The notes under the pieces are model-generated. The model did not search any database and was not told the DNA's origin. It saw only the letters and a list, made by a program, of their open reading frames with translations. The position numbers and the translations under genes were made by a program. From Paraphysomonas bandaiensis (taxonomy: Eukaryota; Chrysophyceae), in assembly GCA_965644295.1 (NCBI GenBank), contig CBFFRP010000427.1, positions 62,001-126,000 of the forward strand: DNA of 64,000 nt, read 5' to 3'. Shown here in pieces: positions 10,645 through 21,237 of this stretch (its first letter is position 1; each line of letters starts with the position of its first letter).

Positions 10645-12580
10645 CATATTATTAGGATTCAGCTTAATATGATTGTATCTGTGAGTTATAATGTGTCCAA
10701 TGAAATATACCATGAACTGAATTAGAGAGAGTATCTGTCGAAGATACGTGATCGTCATCATAACGTCGTCATTATCAGTTACACTTCTAACTATTCCGTT
10801 GTGCATGATAGTACGTTCTATATTGTTATTCATAATTTTCACTCTATCGTGTTCATTACTTACACTCTAATAATCACAACATTGTTTTACTATTATAAAG
10901 ATCAATTCTTTATTTGGTAGCGAGATGTCAGTTAAAATTACAAGTTACGACTCAACAGACTCGGATTCGACAACCGGCAAGCGAAAGGACTCAATGCCAA
11001 AATTCGATGCGAAGAACTTCTCCAGGTGGCAGAAGAAATGCCGTGCATGGTTCTATCGCAAGCCTAAGATCGTTTATACTCTACAGAACGATCAACCAAT
11101 TGAGCCTGAAGAAGGAGAAAACTCAGATGACGAGGACTACCAGTATCGACTCGAACAGTATCAGGATGCGAAACGATATTATTATGAAGGTAATAACTAC
11201 CTATGGTCAGTCATTGCAAGCTCTATCATTGGTCAGAATGAAGAGGCTGAAGGGATTTTGGAGAACGTCCCCGATGGAGACGGTAAAACCGCCTGGACGG
11301 ACTTGCTAAACCACTTCAAAGAAAAAACGACTAATGACGTAATCACCGATCTGATTGGCCAGTTCCAGAGCATAAAAATCAAAAAAGGTCAGTCGATAAT
11401 CAACTTTCTTGACGCTGTCGAAAGCTGATTATGGTCATCGGATAAGTGACCAAGATCTTATATCACGCATTCGACAAGGCCTGGTATCCAAAGAAAATAT
11501 GACGTATCGTGAACTGGCGATCAACCTGCAGATCGATGACTACAAAACACTGATACTATAAAAACCTCGTTTTTGTGATGAAAAAAAGGGGTGGATCTTC
11601 ATCTACACGCCGGCTTCGGGTGGTGCGCCCAATAAGTCTAAACGGCGGATGAGTTTCCAGGGAAGTGAATGTCCCTTCGTACTTTGCCTAGTGATACTGT
11701 GTATACTAAGTCCAGTGAGATCAGCGTGAATCGTATCTGTGAGACTGTACCTGCTGAGTCTAGGGAGATTTGTGTGGTAAGCGTACGGGTGTTGACTAGT
11801 GTGTCCACCCTGGGTGAGGTAAACCTTTATGATGAGGAGATTGTCAATCTGTGTGATGACAGTGACTGTATTTAATAACTAACATAATATGTCTAATTGT
11901 AGAGAGACCACAAAAGGCATAATATGCGAAGTTCGTTAATTACGTTGATTACGTTAATCAGGCTATGTCTGCTGGCATGCAGGAACTGGTGTGGCTTCGG
12001 GGGGTGTTGGTCGAACTGGGACTTCGATTGTACGAACCCACTCCATTCTTCCTGACAACCAGGGTGCTCGCAACTTAGCGTTGAAGTTGAATGATGTGGT
12101 GTGATTGATCTCAGTGACGAGGATAAGAAATCATACGTGCTGTTATCAGAGACAGAAGATCTTTCAGATGTGTTGTCTATGGTGAGACTTGCTGAAACGT
12201 CGGAGTCATACGTCCACCGGTTTGTCCTACTATGAGGTTTTTGGTGGTTGCGTATCCGTCAGTTATGTCTTGCGATGTGAAGATTCAATGTACAGCTCAT
12301 GAGGTCTTGATGGTTGCGTATCCGTCAGTTATGACTCGTGGTTTGACAGTTCGATGTACAGCTTTGAATTGAGAGTGTGTGTTGAGTTTTGCTGTTAAAG
12401 CAATTAAAAGCTGTAATTCTAAGATATTTTATGACGGTTACTGGAGAATACAGTAGTGATGAGCTGTATTATGAGAAGTGATATCATGACGATGTAAGAT
12501 CGTACTAGAAATGAGTGGTAGTAGAGATAACGTGATATATAGTTTATTATATTTATTATAATCTTCTCTTATATTAACTT
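10645..12580 (+). mobile_element. copia-like element with gutted interior and truncated LTRs
   Basis: 10645-10914 matches, in reverse orientation, 14856-15125, and 12380-12580 matches 15535-15724 in reverse. This is the pattern expected if 14856-15724 is a complete solo LTR and these are the 3' end of the 5' LTR and the 5' end of the 3' LTR. A plausible primer-binding site (TGGTAGCGAG) follows at 10915. Gag (10925-11428, then frameshift to about 11560) is the only coding part. 11600-12379 has no pol. A directly repeated stretch around GGTTGCGTATCCGTCAGTTATG occurs at 12247 and 12311. Confidence 0.7.
10925..11428 (+). pseudogene. Gag polyprotein fragment (copia type)
   Basis: 167-residue frame directly after the putative primer-binding site. 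It looks like the UBN2-type Gag of copia elements: KFDAKNFSRWQKKCRAWF near residue 25, WSVIASSI near 98, WTDLLNHFKEKT near 125 and FQSIKIKKGQSIINFL near 148. The protein continues in another frame (DQDLISRIRQGL, then YRELAINLQI) to about 11560, so a frameshift has split it. It starts 10 nt after the primer-binding site, which is unusually close. No pol follows. Confidence 0.7.
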
Positions 12581-12980
12581 GATAAATGAGTGAATACACG
12601 TCAAGTTAACTTACTAATCATCCAATTGTGTCATAACTTGACATTTGGAGGGTGCGTAATGTTGTGTAGGTATGTTGGTATTACCGAGAGTAGTATCAAA
12701 CTGTATTTTTTTAGTGTGCATCCTAGGATTAATACACACCTCGGTAAATATAATATGCACGCCATTAAATCAAACTATATGTGGTACTATATACTATATA
12801 ATCTGATTGAAAGCAGTAAATATATATATTGATTACTAATAATATTAGCTTATTCTATTCGTGCTTTGCTAACATTTGTGAAATATGAATTGATACTATT
12901 AAAGGAAATCTTGTTGAGGCCTATAGAAGTAAGTAAGTAACTGAACTCTGGTAGTGAAATGCCTTATTATTAGTAACAGG

Positions 12981-14472
12981 ATATAATTCTCTGCCCTACG
13001 ATGGCTAATACAGTCCAACATAAAGTTTCACCCTATTAACCAGCTCCAAGCCCAATGTCTCTATTGAGACCGTGGCTGAGTCACATCAGTGTGCCCAGGG
13101 CCTTTTACACTCCCTTACTGCTGCATTTTGTTGACCACCACGCTTCCGACAAATTACCTGTCACACCATGTTGTACACGCTCCAAGCCCCCTGCCTGGCC
13201 TTGCAACCTTCACCCTACTCAACTACTTCAGTTAAACCACGTGCCTGCACCAATGCAGCGCTGACCGCACCTATGTGCTATCCCCTCAGCAGACAACTTC
13301 GTCTCACCCATCGCTTTCTACGGCTACAACCTCTCAGAACATGGCTCGTGCGAGCAGGCTCACGAAAACGACCCCCATGGACCCCCTATGCAATCACTGA
13401 ATACTCTCGATCCATCTCAACTGTGCAACAGGGCTGCCTTCTGCCGCCCACTCAACCCAACCCAACATGGTTTGTCTGTGGTCCATCCACCCAGCAGGCT
13501 ACCCCCTCACCCTGTTCACCTATCACCCCCACAGCCCATCCATCTCATTGGATAGACACTGTATTCCGCATACGGTATACTCGACTACTGTATTACTGTG
13601 CCCTACAGGATGTATACCATTCCGTGTATACCTCTACTGCTGTTGGACACATCACCATGTCCATGTACCTGTCTACCTGTACTGTTGGACACATCACCAG
13701 CTCTCTCTCTCTGTCCAACACACTCATAACACCACTGCAGTGTCATACACACACACAGTACACTCTACCTCCTCCTAGAAAACCCCCGGACAAGCTATCT
13801 CCTCTCCCTTCGTCTCTGATACCTTGCCGTCATCTTCCTTACACACACTCTCTATGCCTCAGCCTGTACCCCCCTGCACCAACACAGACACTAACAAGGG
13901 CAGCTGAGGACGTCCGAGTGTCTCCTCCAGACCATCATCATCACGATCATCTCGTGCATAGGTCTATCAGAGTACTCGACCTCAGTGACTCTTGTTCTGT
14001 TGCGCAGTCTCACTCTCCTCAATCAGATGTTGCCTCTCTTGCACCATCACACTCCCTCTCGACTCCCTGTAGCTGGACACACCAGATGACCCTCACATCC
14101 CACCCCTGTACAGCTATACACCCTCTTGCATGTGTTCTCTACCGCTGGCTAAGACAGCAAAAGAGCCGATTTCGACGCTTCTTCACAGTAGGCCATAACC
14201 TTTTGCAAGACCTTCATCCACATACCTCCGAGCCACTTGGAACAATGCCTAAAGGAAGGCCACCAGATAGCCAATCTCAGAAGGGCATATTACTGTTTCC
14301 CCTTGGTGCTTGCGGCGACGCACAAGCAGCTTCTGTAGCGTTAAATAGTAGGATAAAAGAGTTTGTATTGATTAGTTACGGGTAGTAGTCTAACTAGTAT
14401 GACTAGCATTCTTCTAGCCACTAATTGGTGCAGGCTTTCAACGCCTATTGCTAAATAATCAGACATTCAATA
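12981..14472 (+). mobile_element. LINE-tailed retroposon, copy B, with 13-bp target duplication
   Basis: Flanked by TATTAGTAACAGG at 12968-12980 and 14473-14485. It begins at the same point as copy A (5625) and ends with the common tail, CCTATTGCTAAATAATCAG and following bases. One 405-codon frame spans most of it (13168-14385), but it is not conserved in copy A and shows no domain, so I do not call it a gene. The target duplication and precise 3' end indicate insertion by target-primed reverse transcription. Confidence 0.8.
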
Positions 14473-14855
14473 TATTAGTAACAGGTGTTTAAGAGTTACA
14501 ACTCAGGGCCTGGTAACCATTAATGGTAATGCCATTATAATTGCCGGGACATTTTTAATTAATGTCATTATAATTGCCAGTAACCGGACTACCATTAATG
14601 ACCTGTACTGCTATATTATATAGAACTGAGTGTTTTTAAGATATAATAGTATAGGATATAGTATCTCCTCTATACTCCGAAGAAACTCTAAATAATATTA
14701 GACAACAATGTTCATGCAACTCTACAGGCACTTTGTGGCAAATTTGTTCACTATCTTCTCAATGCTCTGTAGATTTAGAGAATAGTTTCCTGAACCAGCA
14801 ATATCTATTGCGACGTACTCATATACCCAAAAACTCTAAAATAATCATTGAAAAT

Positions 14856-15724
14856 ATGAATAAAGAATTGATCTTTATAATAGTAAAACAATGTTGTGAT
14901 TATTAGAGTGTAAGTAATGAACACGATAGAGTGAAAATTATGAATAACAATATAGAACGTACTATCATGCACAACGGAATAGTTAGAAGTGTAACTGATA
15001 ATGACGACGTTATGATGACGATCACGTATCTTCGACAGATACTCTCTCTAATTCAGTTCATGGTATATTTCATTGGACATTATAACTCACAGATACAATC
15101 ATGTATTAAGCTGAATCCTAATACGCCCCCTCAATGAAATAATCAGTGAACCGTAGATAATAGAGAGAATATGAACTTATATACACTGAGAGTAAAAACC
15201 AGAGTAGCAGTTACTAACCAATAATAAGCGAACTGCAGAGATGCCATATACTGTGAGACCATCCTTCTAGTCCAGCATCATGTATTGAATAAAAGTAAAA
15301 AAAAATGGTAAAAACTCCGTGTAACTCAAACTAGCCACCTAGGTCGCTTGTGGCTTGGTAATTGTGATTTAGATGTCTCTGAGGTTGTTGATCGCTTCCT
15401 GTTGCTGCTGGATGGGATGTCGAACCCAGCTCCCCCCATCAATGTAGTTCGCAATGTGCGGAAGTTATTTGCTCCTAGTGGTTTCGTAAGGTCGGCTAAC
15501 ATTGACTTTGTGGATTATAATAAATGTTAAGATGAGAGAAGATTATAATAAATATAATAAGCGATATATCACGTTATCTCTACTACCACTCATTTCTAGT
15601 ACGATCTTACATCGTCATGATATCACTTCTCATAATACAGCTCATCACTACTGTATTCTCCAGTAACCGTCATAAAATATCTTAGAATTACAGCTTTTAA
15701 CTGCTTTAACAGCAAAACTCAACA
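14856..15724 (-). repeat. Solo LTR of the copia-like family (about 869 bp)
   Basis: On the minus strand it begins TGTTGAGTTTTGCTG at 15724. Its two ends match the partial LTRs of the element at 10645-12580. It has no internal coding sequence. It lies in the centre of the foldback structure. A stop-free 68-codon frame at 14931 and its mirror at 10842 are shadows of the LTR. Confidence 0.7.
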
Positions 15725-16226
15725 GTCCGGTTACTGGCAATTATAATGACATTAATTAAAAATGTCCCGGCAATTATAATGGCATTACCATTAATGGTTA
15801 CCAGGCTCTGAGTTGTAACTCTTAAACACCTGTTACTAATAATAAGGCATTTCACTACCAGAGTTCAGTTACTTACTTACTTCTATAGGCCTCAACAAGA
15901 TTTCCTTTAATAGTATCAATTCATATTTCACAAATGTTAGCAAAGCACGAATAGAATAAGCTAATATTATTAGTAATCAATATATTTACTGCTTTCAATC
16001 AGATTATATAGTATATAGTACCACATATAGTTTGATTTAATGGCGTGCATATTATATTTACCGAGGTGTGTATTAATCCTAGGATGCACACTAAAAAAAA
16101 TACAGTTTGATACTACTCTCGGTAATACCAAATAGGTCACAACATACCTACACAACATTACGCACCCTCCATATGAACATACCACTGATGAACTAACAAC
16201 AAATCTAACATATATTATTTATCACT

Positions 16227-17998
16227 TCATGGGGCATTAGGTACAGCTGAGCAGAAAGTACTTGACATTGATTTCCACTGATCCCTTGGTAGTAGTTTCG
16301 ACATGGCCTTCGCTTTATTAGATATAGACCCTCCAGGAATGAAGTCTTCTAAATGATATTTTTCGCTGATGTACCACATCTTTACTTTCCGAAAAAATTC
16401 TAGTTTTTGAGCTTTATTTGCCGTCCAACACATATGAAACATGTACGGAGTCGCCTCTCCATTGGCAATCATTTTCATAAATCCTGGGCTGTGATGATAT
16501 GATGCGCCATTAGTAAAATCTCTTTGATGCAATCCTTGAGTATGAATCTGACCCAGATCCACTGCTTCAAGAAGACGCTGGGTGAATACGTTCTGATGGG
16601 ACCCTCCACTTTGCATTACATCGAAGGAGAGCATAATGTTCCAAGCAACATTTAAAGTGCGCGGATTAGACAAAAAATAGTAAAAACCAGAGTTTGCGTA
16701 AAACGGTGAGTAGCGGACTGTACTCCGCTGTCCATCATCACTTAGAAAGGCATCTGGTAATGGAGAATTCGCATCAGTTGCTTCAACCGACGCGATAAAC
16801 TCATGAAAATAAGGAAATGGGTCTTTGAACCAAACAATGTCGATATCTTGAAAAAGTACGTTATAACCTAGCTTTAGCATGAGCCATACGCTGAACGCTT
16901 TATACCACATCATATCCACAAATATTCCGTCGAGGTACACCTACAAGAATACGAACTGAAATTGACGGGAATAATTGGCACTTGAAAATAGCAGGCCATG
17001 TACGAAGAAGCACAATCACACCTTCGACGACTCACGAGAGGCGCTGGCGAAATCACTGTGGTAGTAACCGAGTGCCCCAGTCGCTGTAATAAGTGGAACG
17101 ATTTCACTGCATTCACATATGAGCGACATAGTAAGCCGATAAGTATGGTTGTTGAAGTAATAAAGATCAATTGTCATTGATTAGAAACGTTACCTGCTAG
17201 CAGCAAAGACAACGACACTGGACAGAGAGAGGTTGTGGTGTGCACAAGAACAGGCGAAATTCATGAATAAATCCATTTCACCATCATTGACCACCTGAAG
17301 TGACACAATTAGATGTTCGTCGGGCAACTATACTGTAGTTGTAGCAGACACGATTCGCATGTGATGCTTACCATGACAACAACATCACTTCCGCTCATCA
17401 GTCCCCTTCCTTCTAAAATTTCTTGCATTTCCTCTTCTACAGGAGACAGAGTGGCCAAGAGTGGGCCCAATTTTTCAGTAAATCTTTTCCGTCCTTTACG
17501 ATTACCGGGTCGAGAAAAAAAACCAGTTGGACTAAAGATACCCTCTAGTGAAGGGACATCAGTGTATCGCTGCAACAGATAAGAGTTATTCGTGCGACGT
17601 GTACTGGCCACGGCAAAGCAGGCCCCATTTTCATGGGACATGCCATTTGCAATTGTAGTGCATCTCGTATGGCTATAAGGGTTCATAATTGTCGTTTCAT
17701 AGGGCATATTCAGTTTAACAATTCTTTTCTCTGTTCATACAATTACTGAGGTAATTTAAATTCAGTGGTACTAGTACTAACCGCGATGACTTTGGAACAC
17801 TTCGGATGGAGTTCCACTAAACATGGGACGAAATGTGGAATGAGCTGAATCATAATTAGCAGCACTAACCGCATCGCATTTCGGGGTGTGAACGAAAGAT
17901 ATAGACCCTGAAGATGCTATGTAGTACCATGTCAAAAAATTGCAAGCTGGAAATAAAACCCAAACAATAATTTCCAACAAAAGCATGCTGTAATGCAT
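16227..17998 (-). CDS. Type II membrane glycosyltransferase, nucleotide-diphospho-sugar transferase family (5 exons)
   Basis: Golgi-type glycosyltransferase of the Nucleotid_trans family (PF03407; GT77-like), which moves sugars from nucleotide donors onto glycans or glycoproteins. Exons 17998-17782, 17730-17372, 17294-17194, 17106-17022 and 16940-16227 splice to 491 aa with introns of 51, 77, 87 and 81 nt, all GT-AG and all in frame. Residues 4-25 form an uncleaved signal anchor (MLLLEIIVWVLFPACNFL). The family core VMVVNDGEMDLFMNFACSC crosses the exon 2/3 join, followed by VVVFAAS. YNVLFQDIDIVWFKDPFP (DxD at 286-288) is the metal/donor site. Downstream it has YANSGFYYFLSN and MFHMCWTANKAQKLEFF. 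The acceptor and sugar cannot be told from sequence. The start is the first ATG that gives the anchor. Confidence 0.85.
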
Positions 17999-18382
17999 AA
18001 ACTAAACATGCCAGTAAAGGTAGAGGCCTGCCTATGATAGCACAGGCAGGAGTGCAGCGGATTCTATGACGCGGTCTCGACATGGTAGGATTTGACTGTA
18101 TACTGGTATGTATACTTTTAACATATACACCGCTCAATGTATATACGTTGCTATACGGTATATAATACTCTGTATTCTGCCCCCACTCTGGTTAAATCTT
18201 TGAGCAGCAGCCATTGGATGGTTTGGAACTGAATAACTGGAGCGAGTCATAAGACTGAAGTGCTCAACGAATTGATCATAGTTCCCACTGTTTAAATTGC
18301 TCTAACTTCATCAAGGTGATTATTCGTACGAATTTTCATTTCATTTGCAAGTGGTGGTCTTAGAGCAGCCAGTAACTCTATT

Positions 18383-18883
18383 ATGCCAAAGGGTAAAAAG
18401 AATAAGACCCACAAGAGCGGTGCGTACACCTAAAAGTGCTCCGAATGATGTTGATGGTATTTCATGTACATAGGCTTAACTCGACAGATAAGCTACAAGG
18501 CACCAACTGCATCCATCAGTAATAAAGCTTTGTCTGGTGCTAAAGTTAACAAGAAAATAACTCACACAAACGCATTCGACGAGCAATTAAATGAGCTGCG
18601 TGCCAGAGCGGGAAAATTTGAAAGTAAAGGGAAGAAATCAAACACAGAACTAAAGTTAGGTCCATCTGTATTTCTTCAGGCTAGACACAATAAACGAAGG
18701 CATGAAGATGTCCCTACGAATGAAGAATCGCGCCCTGATAGCTTAAATTATGCAAACTCTGCAGTTGAGCCTGCTGACCTAAGGAGTACAAATGCGTATT
18801 CAGTATTTGAAGAACCAGACCCATCTTCTTTTGTTTTTCCCTTGAAGCCATCTAGTCTATTGGGAACAAGTTGTAAAAAGTGA
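18383..18883 (+). CDS. Small lysine-rich protein of unknown function (2 exons)
   Basis: Exons 18383-18419 and 18474-18883 join over a 54-nt GT-AG intron (GTGCGT...CATAG) to give 148 aa. The N-terminus is strongly basic (MPKGKKNKTHKSG), like many nucleolar or ribosome-assembly proteins. A middle stretch AFDEQLNELRARAGKFESKG is probably helical, and a hydrophobic patch ELKLGPSVFLQA follows. The C-terminus is Ser/Pro-rich (EEPDPSSFVFPLKP). I do not recognise the family, and a nucleolar role is only a guess from composition. It is divergently placed from the glycosyltransferase to its left. The first exon is too short to be seen as an open frame. Confidence 0.6.
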
Positions 18884-19435
18884 AGCAAGTTTGTGGTGAT
18901 GAAAGAATGAAGTTGTATTGTGTATTTCATAGTTTACCTGTAAATAATTTGATAACGCTACCAAATCTTAAATCTCTAGATGAATTGATCCTGAGGGAAT
19001 TTTTTTAGTAACCTTATCATGGTGCATGTGTCTACACGCTATTAAATCAATGCTCTTATGCGACACGCACCGGCTGACGAGTGCATTACAATATATTGCA
19101 ATATAAAGATATTTTTACCTGGCCCTGATTCTGGTGAAGGATCAAACAGCAGTAATCAAAAATATCTAAATTTCTGATCTTTGTCATGATATCTCCATAT
19201 CTACAATAAATGTAAATTGAATTGTGCAAAATAGAGTGTTATCGATTCTCAATCATGCGATCTTTTCTGCAGTACTTTACATCAGATAAGTCTGTTGATA
19301 CCTGAGAATAAACGACACGAAGGCCTTTTATGACTGTTAACACCTGAGGATTTGTAGTATCGCGTTAGTGTTTAGAGCTATTTAGCAAGCCGGCAATGCC
19401 AGCACAAGACACGCAGGAGTTGTAAACAACAATAC
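18884..19435. other. Intergenic, no feature seen
   Basis: AT-rich 3' flank of the lysine-rich gene. I see no gene, RNA or recognisable repeat before the SINE-like element at 19440. Confidence 0.4.
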
Positions 19436-19439
19436 ACTA

Positions 19440-19917
19440 TGGAATACTACTCCTAAAGAAAGATTGTAGTGACCTTTCTGGGGGATAAGTACCGGAGAGA
19501 TTCTCTCTGGGAAACTAACGTGAGCCGAAAACATAGTCAGCAGATATTGTTCTGCCCACTCATAGCCGAATGCTTGTGTGGTACAAGGGACACTAATAAG
19601 TGTCACTTGTGTAGACGTCTTTGGGCCCTGACGAATAAATAGACATCCGGGACAGGGCCAACCTGAAGGGTAACCGGAGTATTGGACTGCCTGCTGAAGT
19701 CAAGCACCCGGGATGTTTTCCTTAAGAACTCAGTGCGGAAGTGGTCGCACCTTGGTGCTTGCGGCGACGCACAAGCAGCTTTCGTAGCGTTAAATAGCAG
19801 GATAAAAAAAAGTGTGTGCTGATTAGTTATAGGTAGAGGTCTAACTAGATTGTCTAGCATTCATTTAGCTACAAAGTTGATGCAGGTTTTTAACGCCTAT
19901 TGCTAAATAAGACTTTC
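19440..19917 (+). mobile_element. SINE-like element with LINE tail, most complete copy
   Basis: Order of modules: head (19450-19600: GGGGGATAAGTACCGGAGAG, GAAACTAACGTGAGCC, TCTGCCCACTCATAGCC), a middle block (19588-19700: GACACTAATAAGTGTCACTT, GACGTCTTTGGGCCCTGACG, CTGCCTGCTGAA), then the common 3' tail (19735-19917: GGAAGTGGTCGCACCTTGGT to CCTATTGCTAAATAA). It has no coding capacity. No convincing tRNA-type A and B boxes were found, so SINE-like is descriptive. Confidence 0.65.
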
Positions 19918-20109
19918 AATATGGTAAAATAACTCAATTTACTAAACTTGAACTCACACAGTAATTATTTAGTTGTGATCAACATGTATGTATGTATGTC
20001 TCATCATTCATAGATATTTGCTACAAATAATTTCTCTCAACTACCAATCAATATTATATAGTCAGATCTTATCTCTAATAGTGACTGTTGCTATAACTAG
20101 TGCTTATCT

Positions 20110-21237
20110 CTAATATATTCTACTATTTAACGCTACGAGAGTAGCTTGACGCAAGCAAACGCAGTGCGCAAGCAAAATGTTGATATACCAGACATCTGCT
20201 GATTGCTTGATTTTAGTTCTTTTGCTTGGTTTCAGCAGGCAGCGCAAACCCCCGATGTCCTTTAGGTGGGCCATTTTCCCGGATGCCTGTTTATTCGTCA
20301 GGGCTCAAAGACGTCTACACAAGTGACACTAATTAGTGTCCCTTATACCTACTAGCATTCGGCTATGAGTAAAAAAGATAGAAAATGCGTTTGGGGCGTA
20401 ATACCATTGCTCTCTGAACTCGTGAGGAATTCGCGGTATTGAGGTCGCAGTTGTACCTCCTTCATCCTCTTTCTTTGCTGCAGCCAAAGAAATGATATAA
20501 GATTGTAGCCGCCGTTACGTCACCTCAACCATGATTCACCCCAGACTTCCTCCCAGAACATGTCAGAACGCAGCGGCAAATAAAGGAAACCGCGTAGGCG
20601 TGACGAGACGTCATGCCCGGGGTTGGACTCCTCCGCAACTACCACAATCCTAACTTCACCGTCCCTGCACACATAACAATGCCTCATCCCCACATCCGCC
20701 AGATATTTCTGCGCTCCAGGTTCAAATTTCGTACTGCATTTCCTCATGATGACCCAGAACCTAGGCCTCCGCCTCTACCCATGTCTCTCACGCTTGGTAT
20801 GCTCACCTTCCTAATACAGGCCCCTGTCCCCCTCCCAATTCTGCGGAGCCCTACCCAAAAAAAGCATCCCCCTGACTAAACGAACAATGACGCCGTAAGA
20901 CTCATATTCTCGGATAAATCTCTATACACATTCAAGAGCGGAAGTCGTCGCGCCTTGGTGCTTGCGGTGACGCGCAACCAGCTATCGTAGCGTAAAAGAG
21001 TAGGAAATTAGAGTTTAATGTAGATACTTATCTAGCTCTGAATAATCTGTTCATCTAGCTACTAAGCTGGTACTGGCTCTCAATCGCCTATTGCTAATAA
21101 ACAGACATTTATATATATGAGTGGGCAGAACGGCAGAACAATATCTGCTGACCATATATGCGGCTCACGTTAGTTTCTCGAAGAAATCTCTCCGTTACTT
21201 ATCCCTCAGAAAACCACGACAAGGTGCGAGTCTAGGA
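20110..21237 (-). mobile_element. SINE-like element in reverse, split at 20371/21116
   Basis: The left piece 20110-20371 (reverse tail remnant CTACTATTTAACGCTACGAG, then TTATTCGTCAGGGC and GACACTAATTAGTGTC) and the right piece 21116-21237 (GTGGGCAGAAC ... CACGACAAGGTGCGAGTC) are adjacent in uninterrupted copies. Between them sits a LINE-tailed insertion. This gives the relative age: the SINE-like element came first. Confidence 0.7.
20372..21115 (+). mobile_element. 5'-truncated LINE-tailed insertion with 7-bp target duplication
   Basis: Flanked by TATGAGT at 20365-20371 and 21116-21122, and interrupts the SINE-like element exactly there. Its 3' end is the common tail (from about 20938: GCGGAAGTCGTCGCGCCTTGG ... 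GCCTATTGCTAATAA). The body 20380-20880 contains GC-richer sequence of no recognised coding content and is unlike copies A and B, so it may be a different stretch of the same LINE's 3' region. Confidence 0.7.

Larger units (their letters stand above)
12647..16172. repeat. Long inverted-repeat (foldback) structure with nested insertions
   Basis: The left arm is 12647-12980 continued at 14486-14620. The right arm is 15725-16172. Outer ends read GGAGGGTGCGTAATGTTGTG and its complement. Arms include a hAT-type terminus (CAGGGCCTGGTAACCATTAA). The left arm is interrupted by a LINE-tailed element at 12981-14472, whose removal restores continuity with the right arm. The centre holds hAT-derived sequence (14620-14855, like 47470-47590) and a solo LTR (14856-15724). 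No target duplication was found at the outer ends. Confidence 0.75.

Noticed and set aside
10555-10842. 95-codon minus frame that reappears at 14931-15137
   Set aside because: Both are parts of copia LTRs; similarity reflects the shared LTR and not a gene family.
13168-14385. 405-codon frame in the LINE-tailed copy B
   Set aside because: Not conserved in copy A, Pro/Ser/Thr/His-rich low-complexity content, no domain, and lies entirely within a mobile element.
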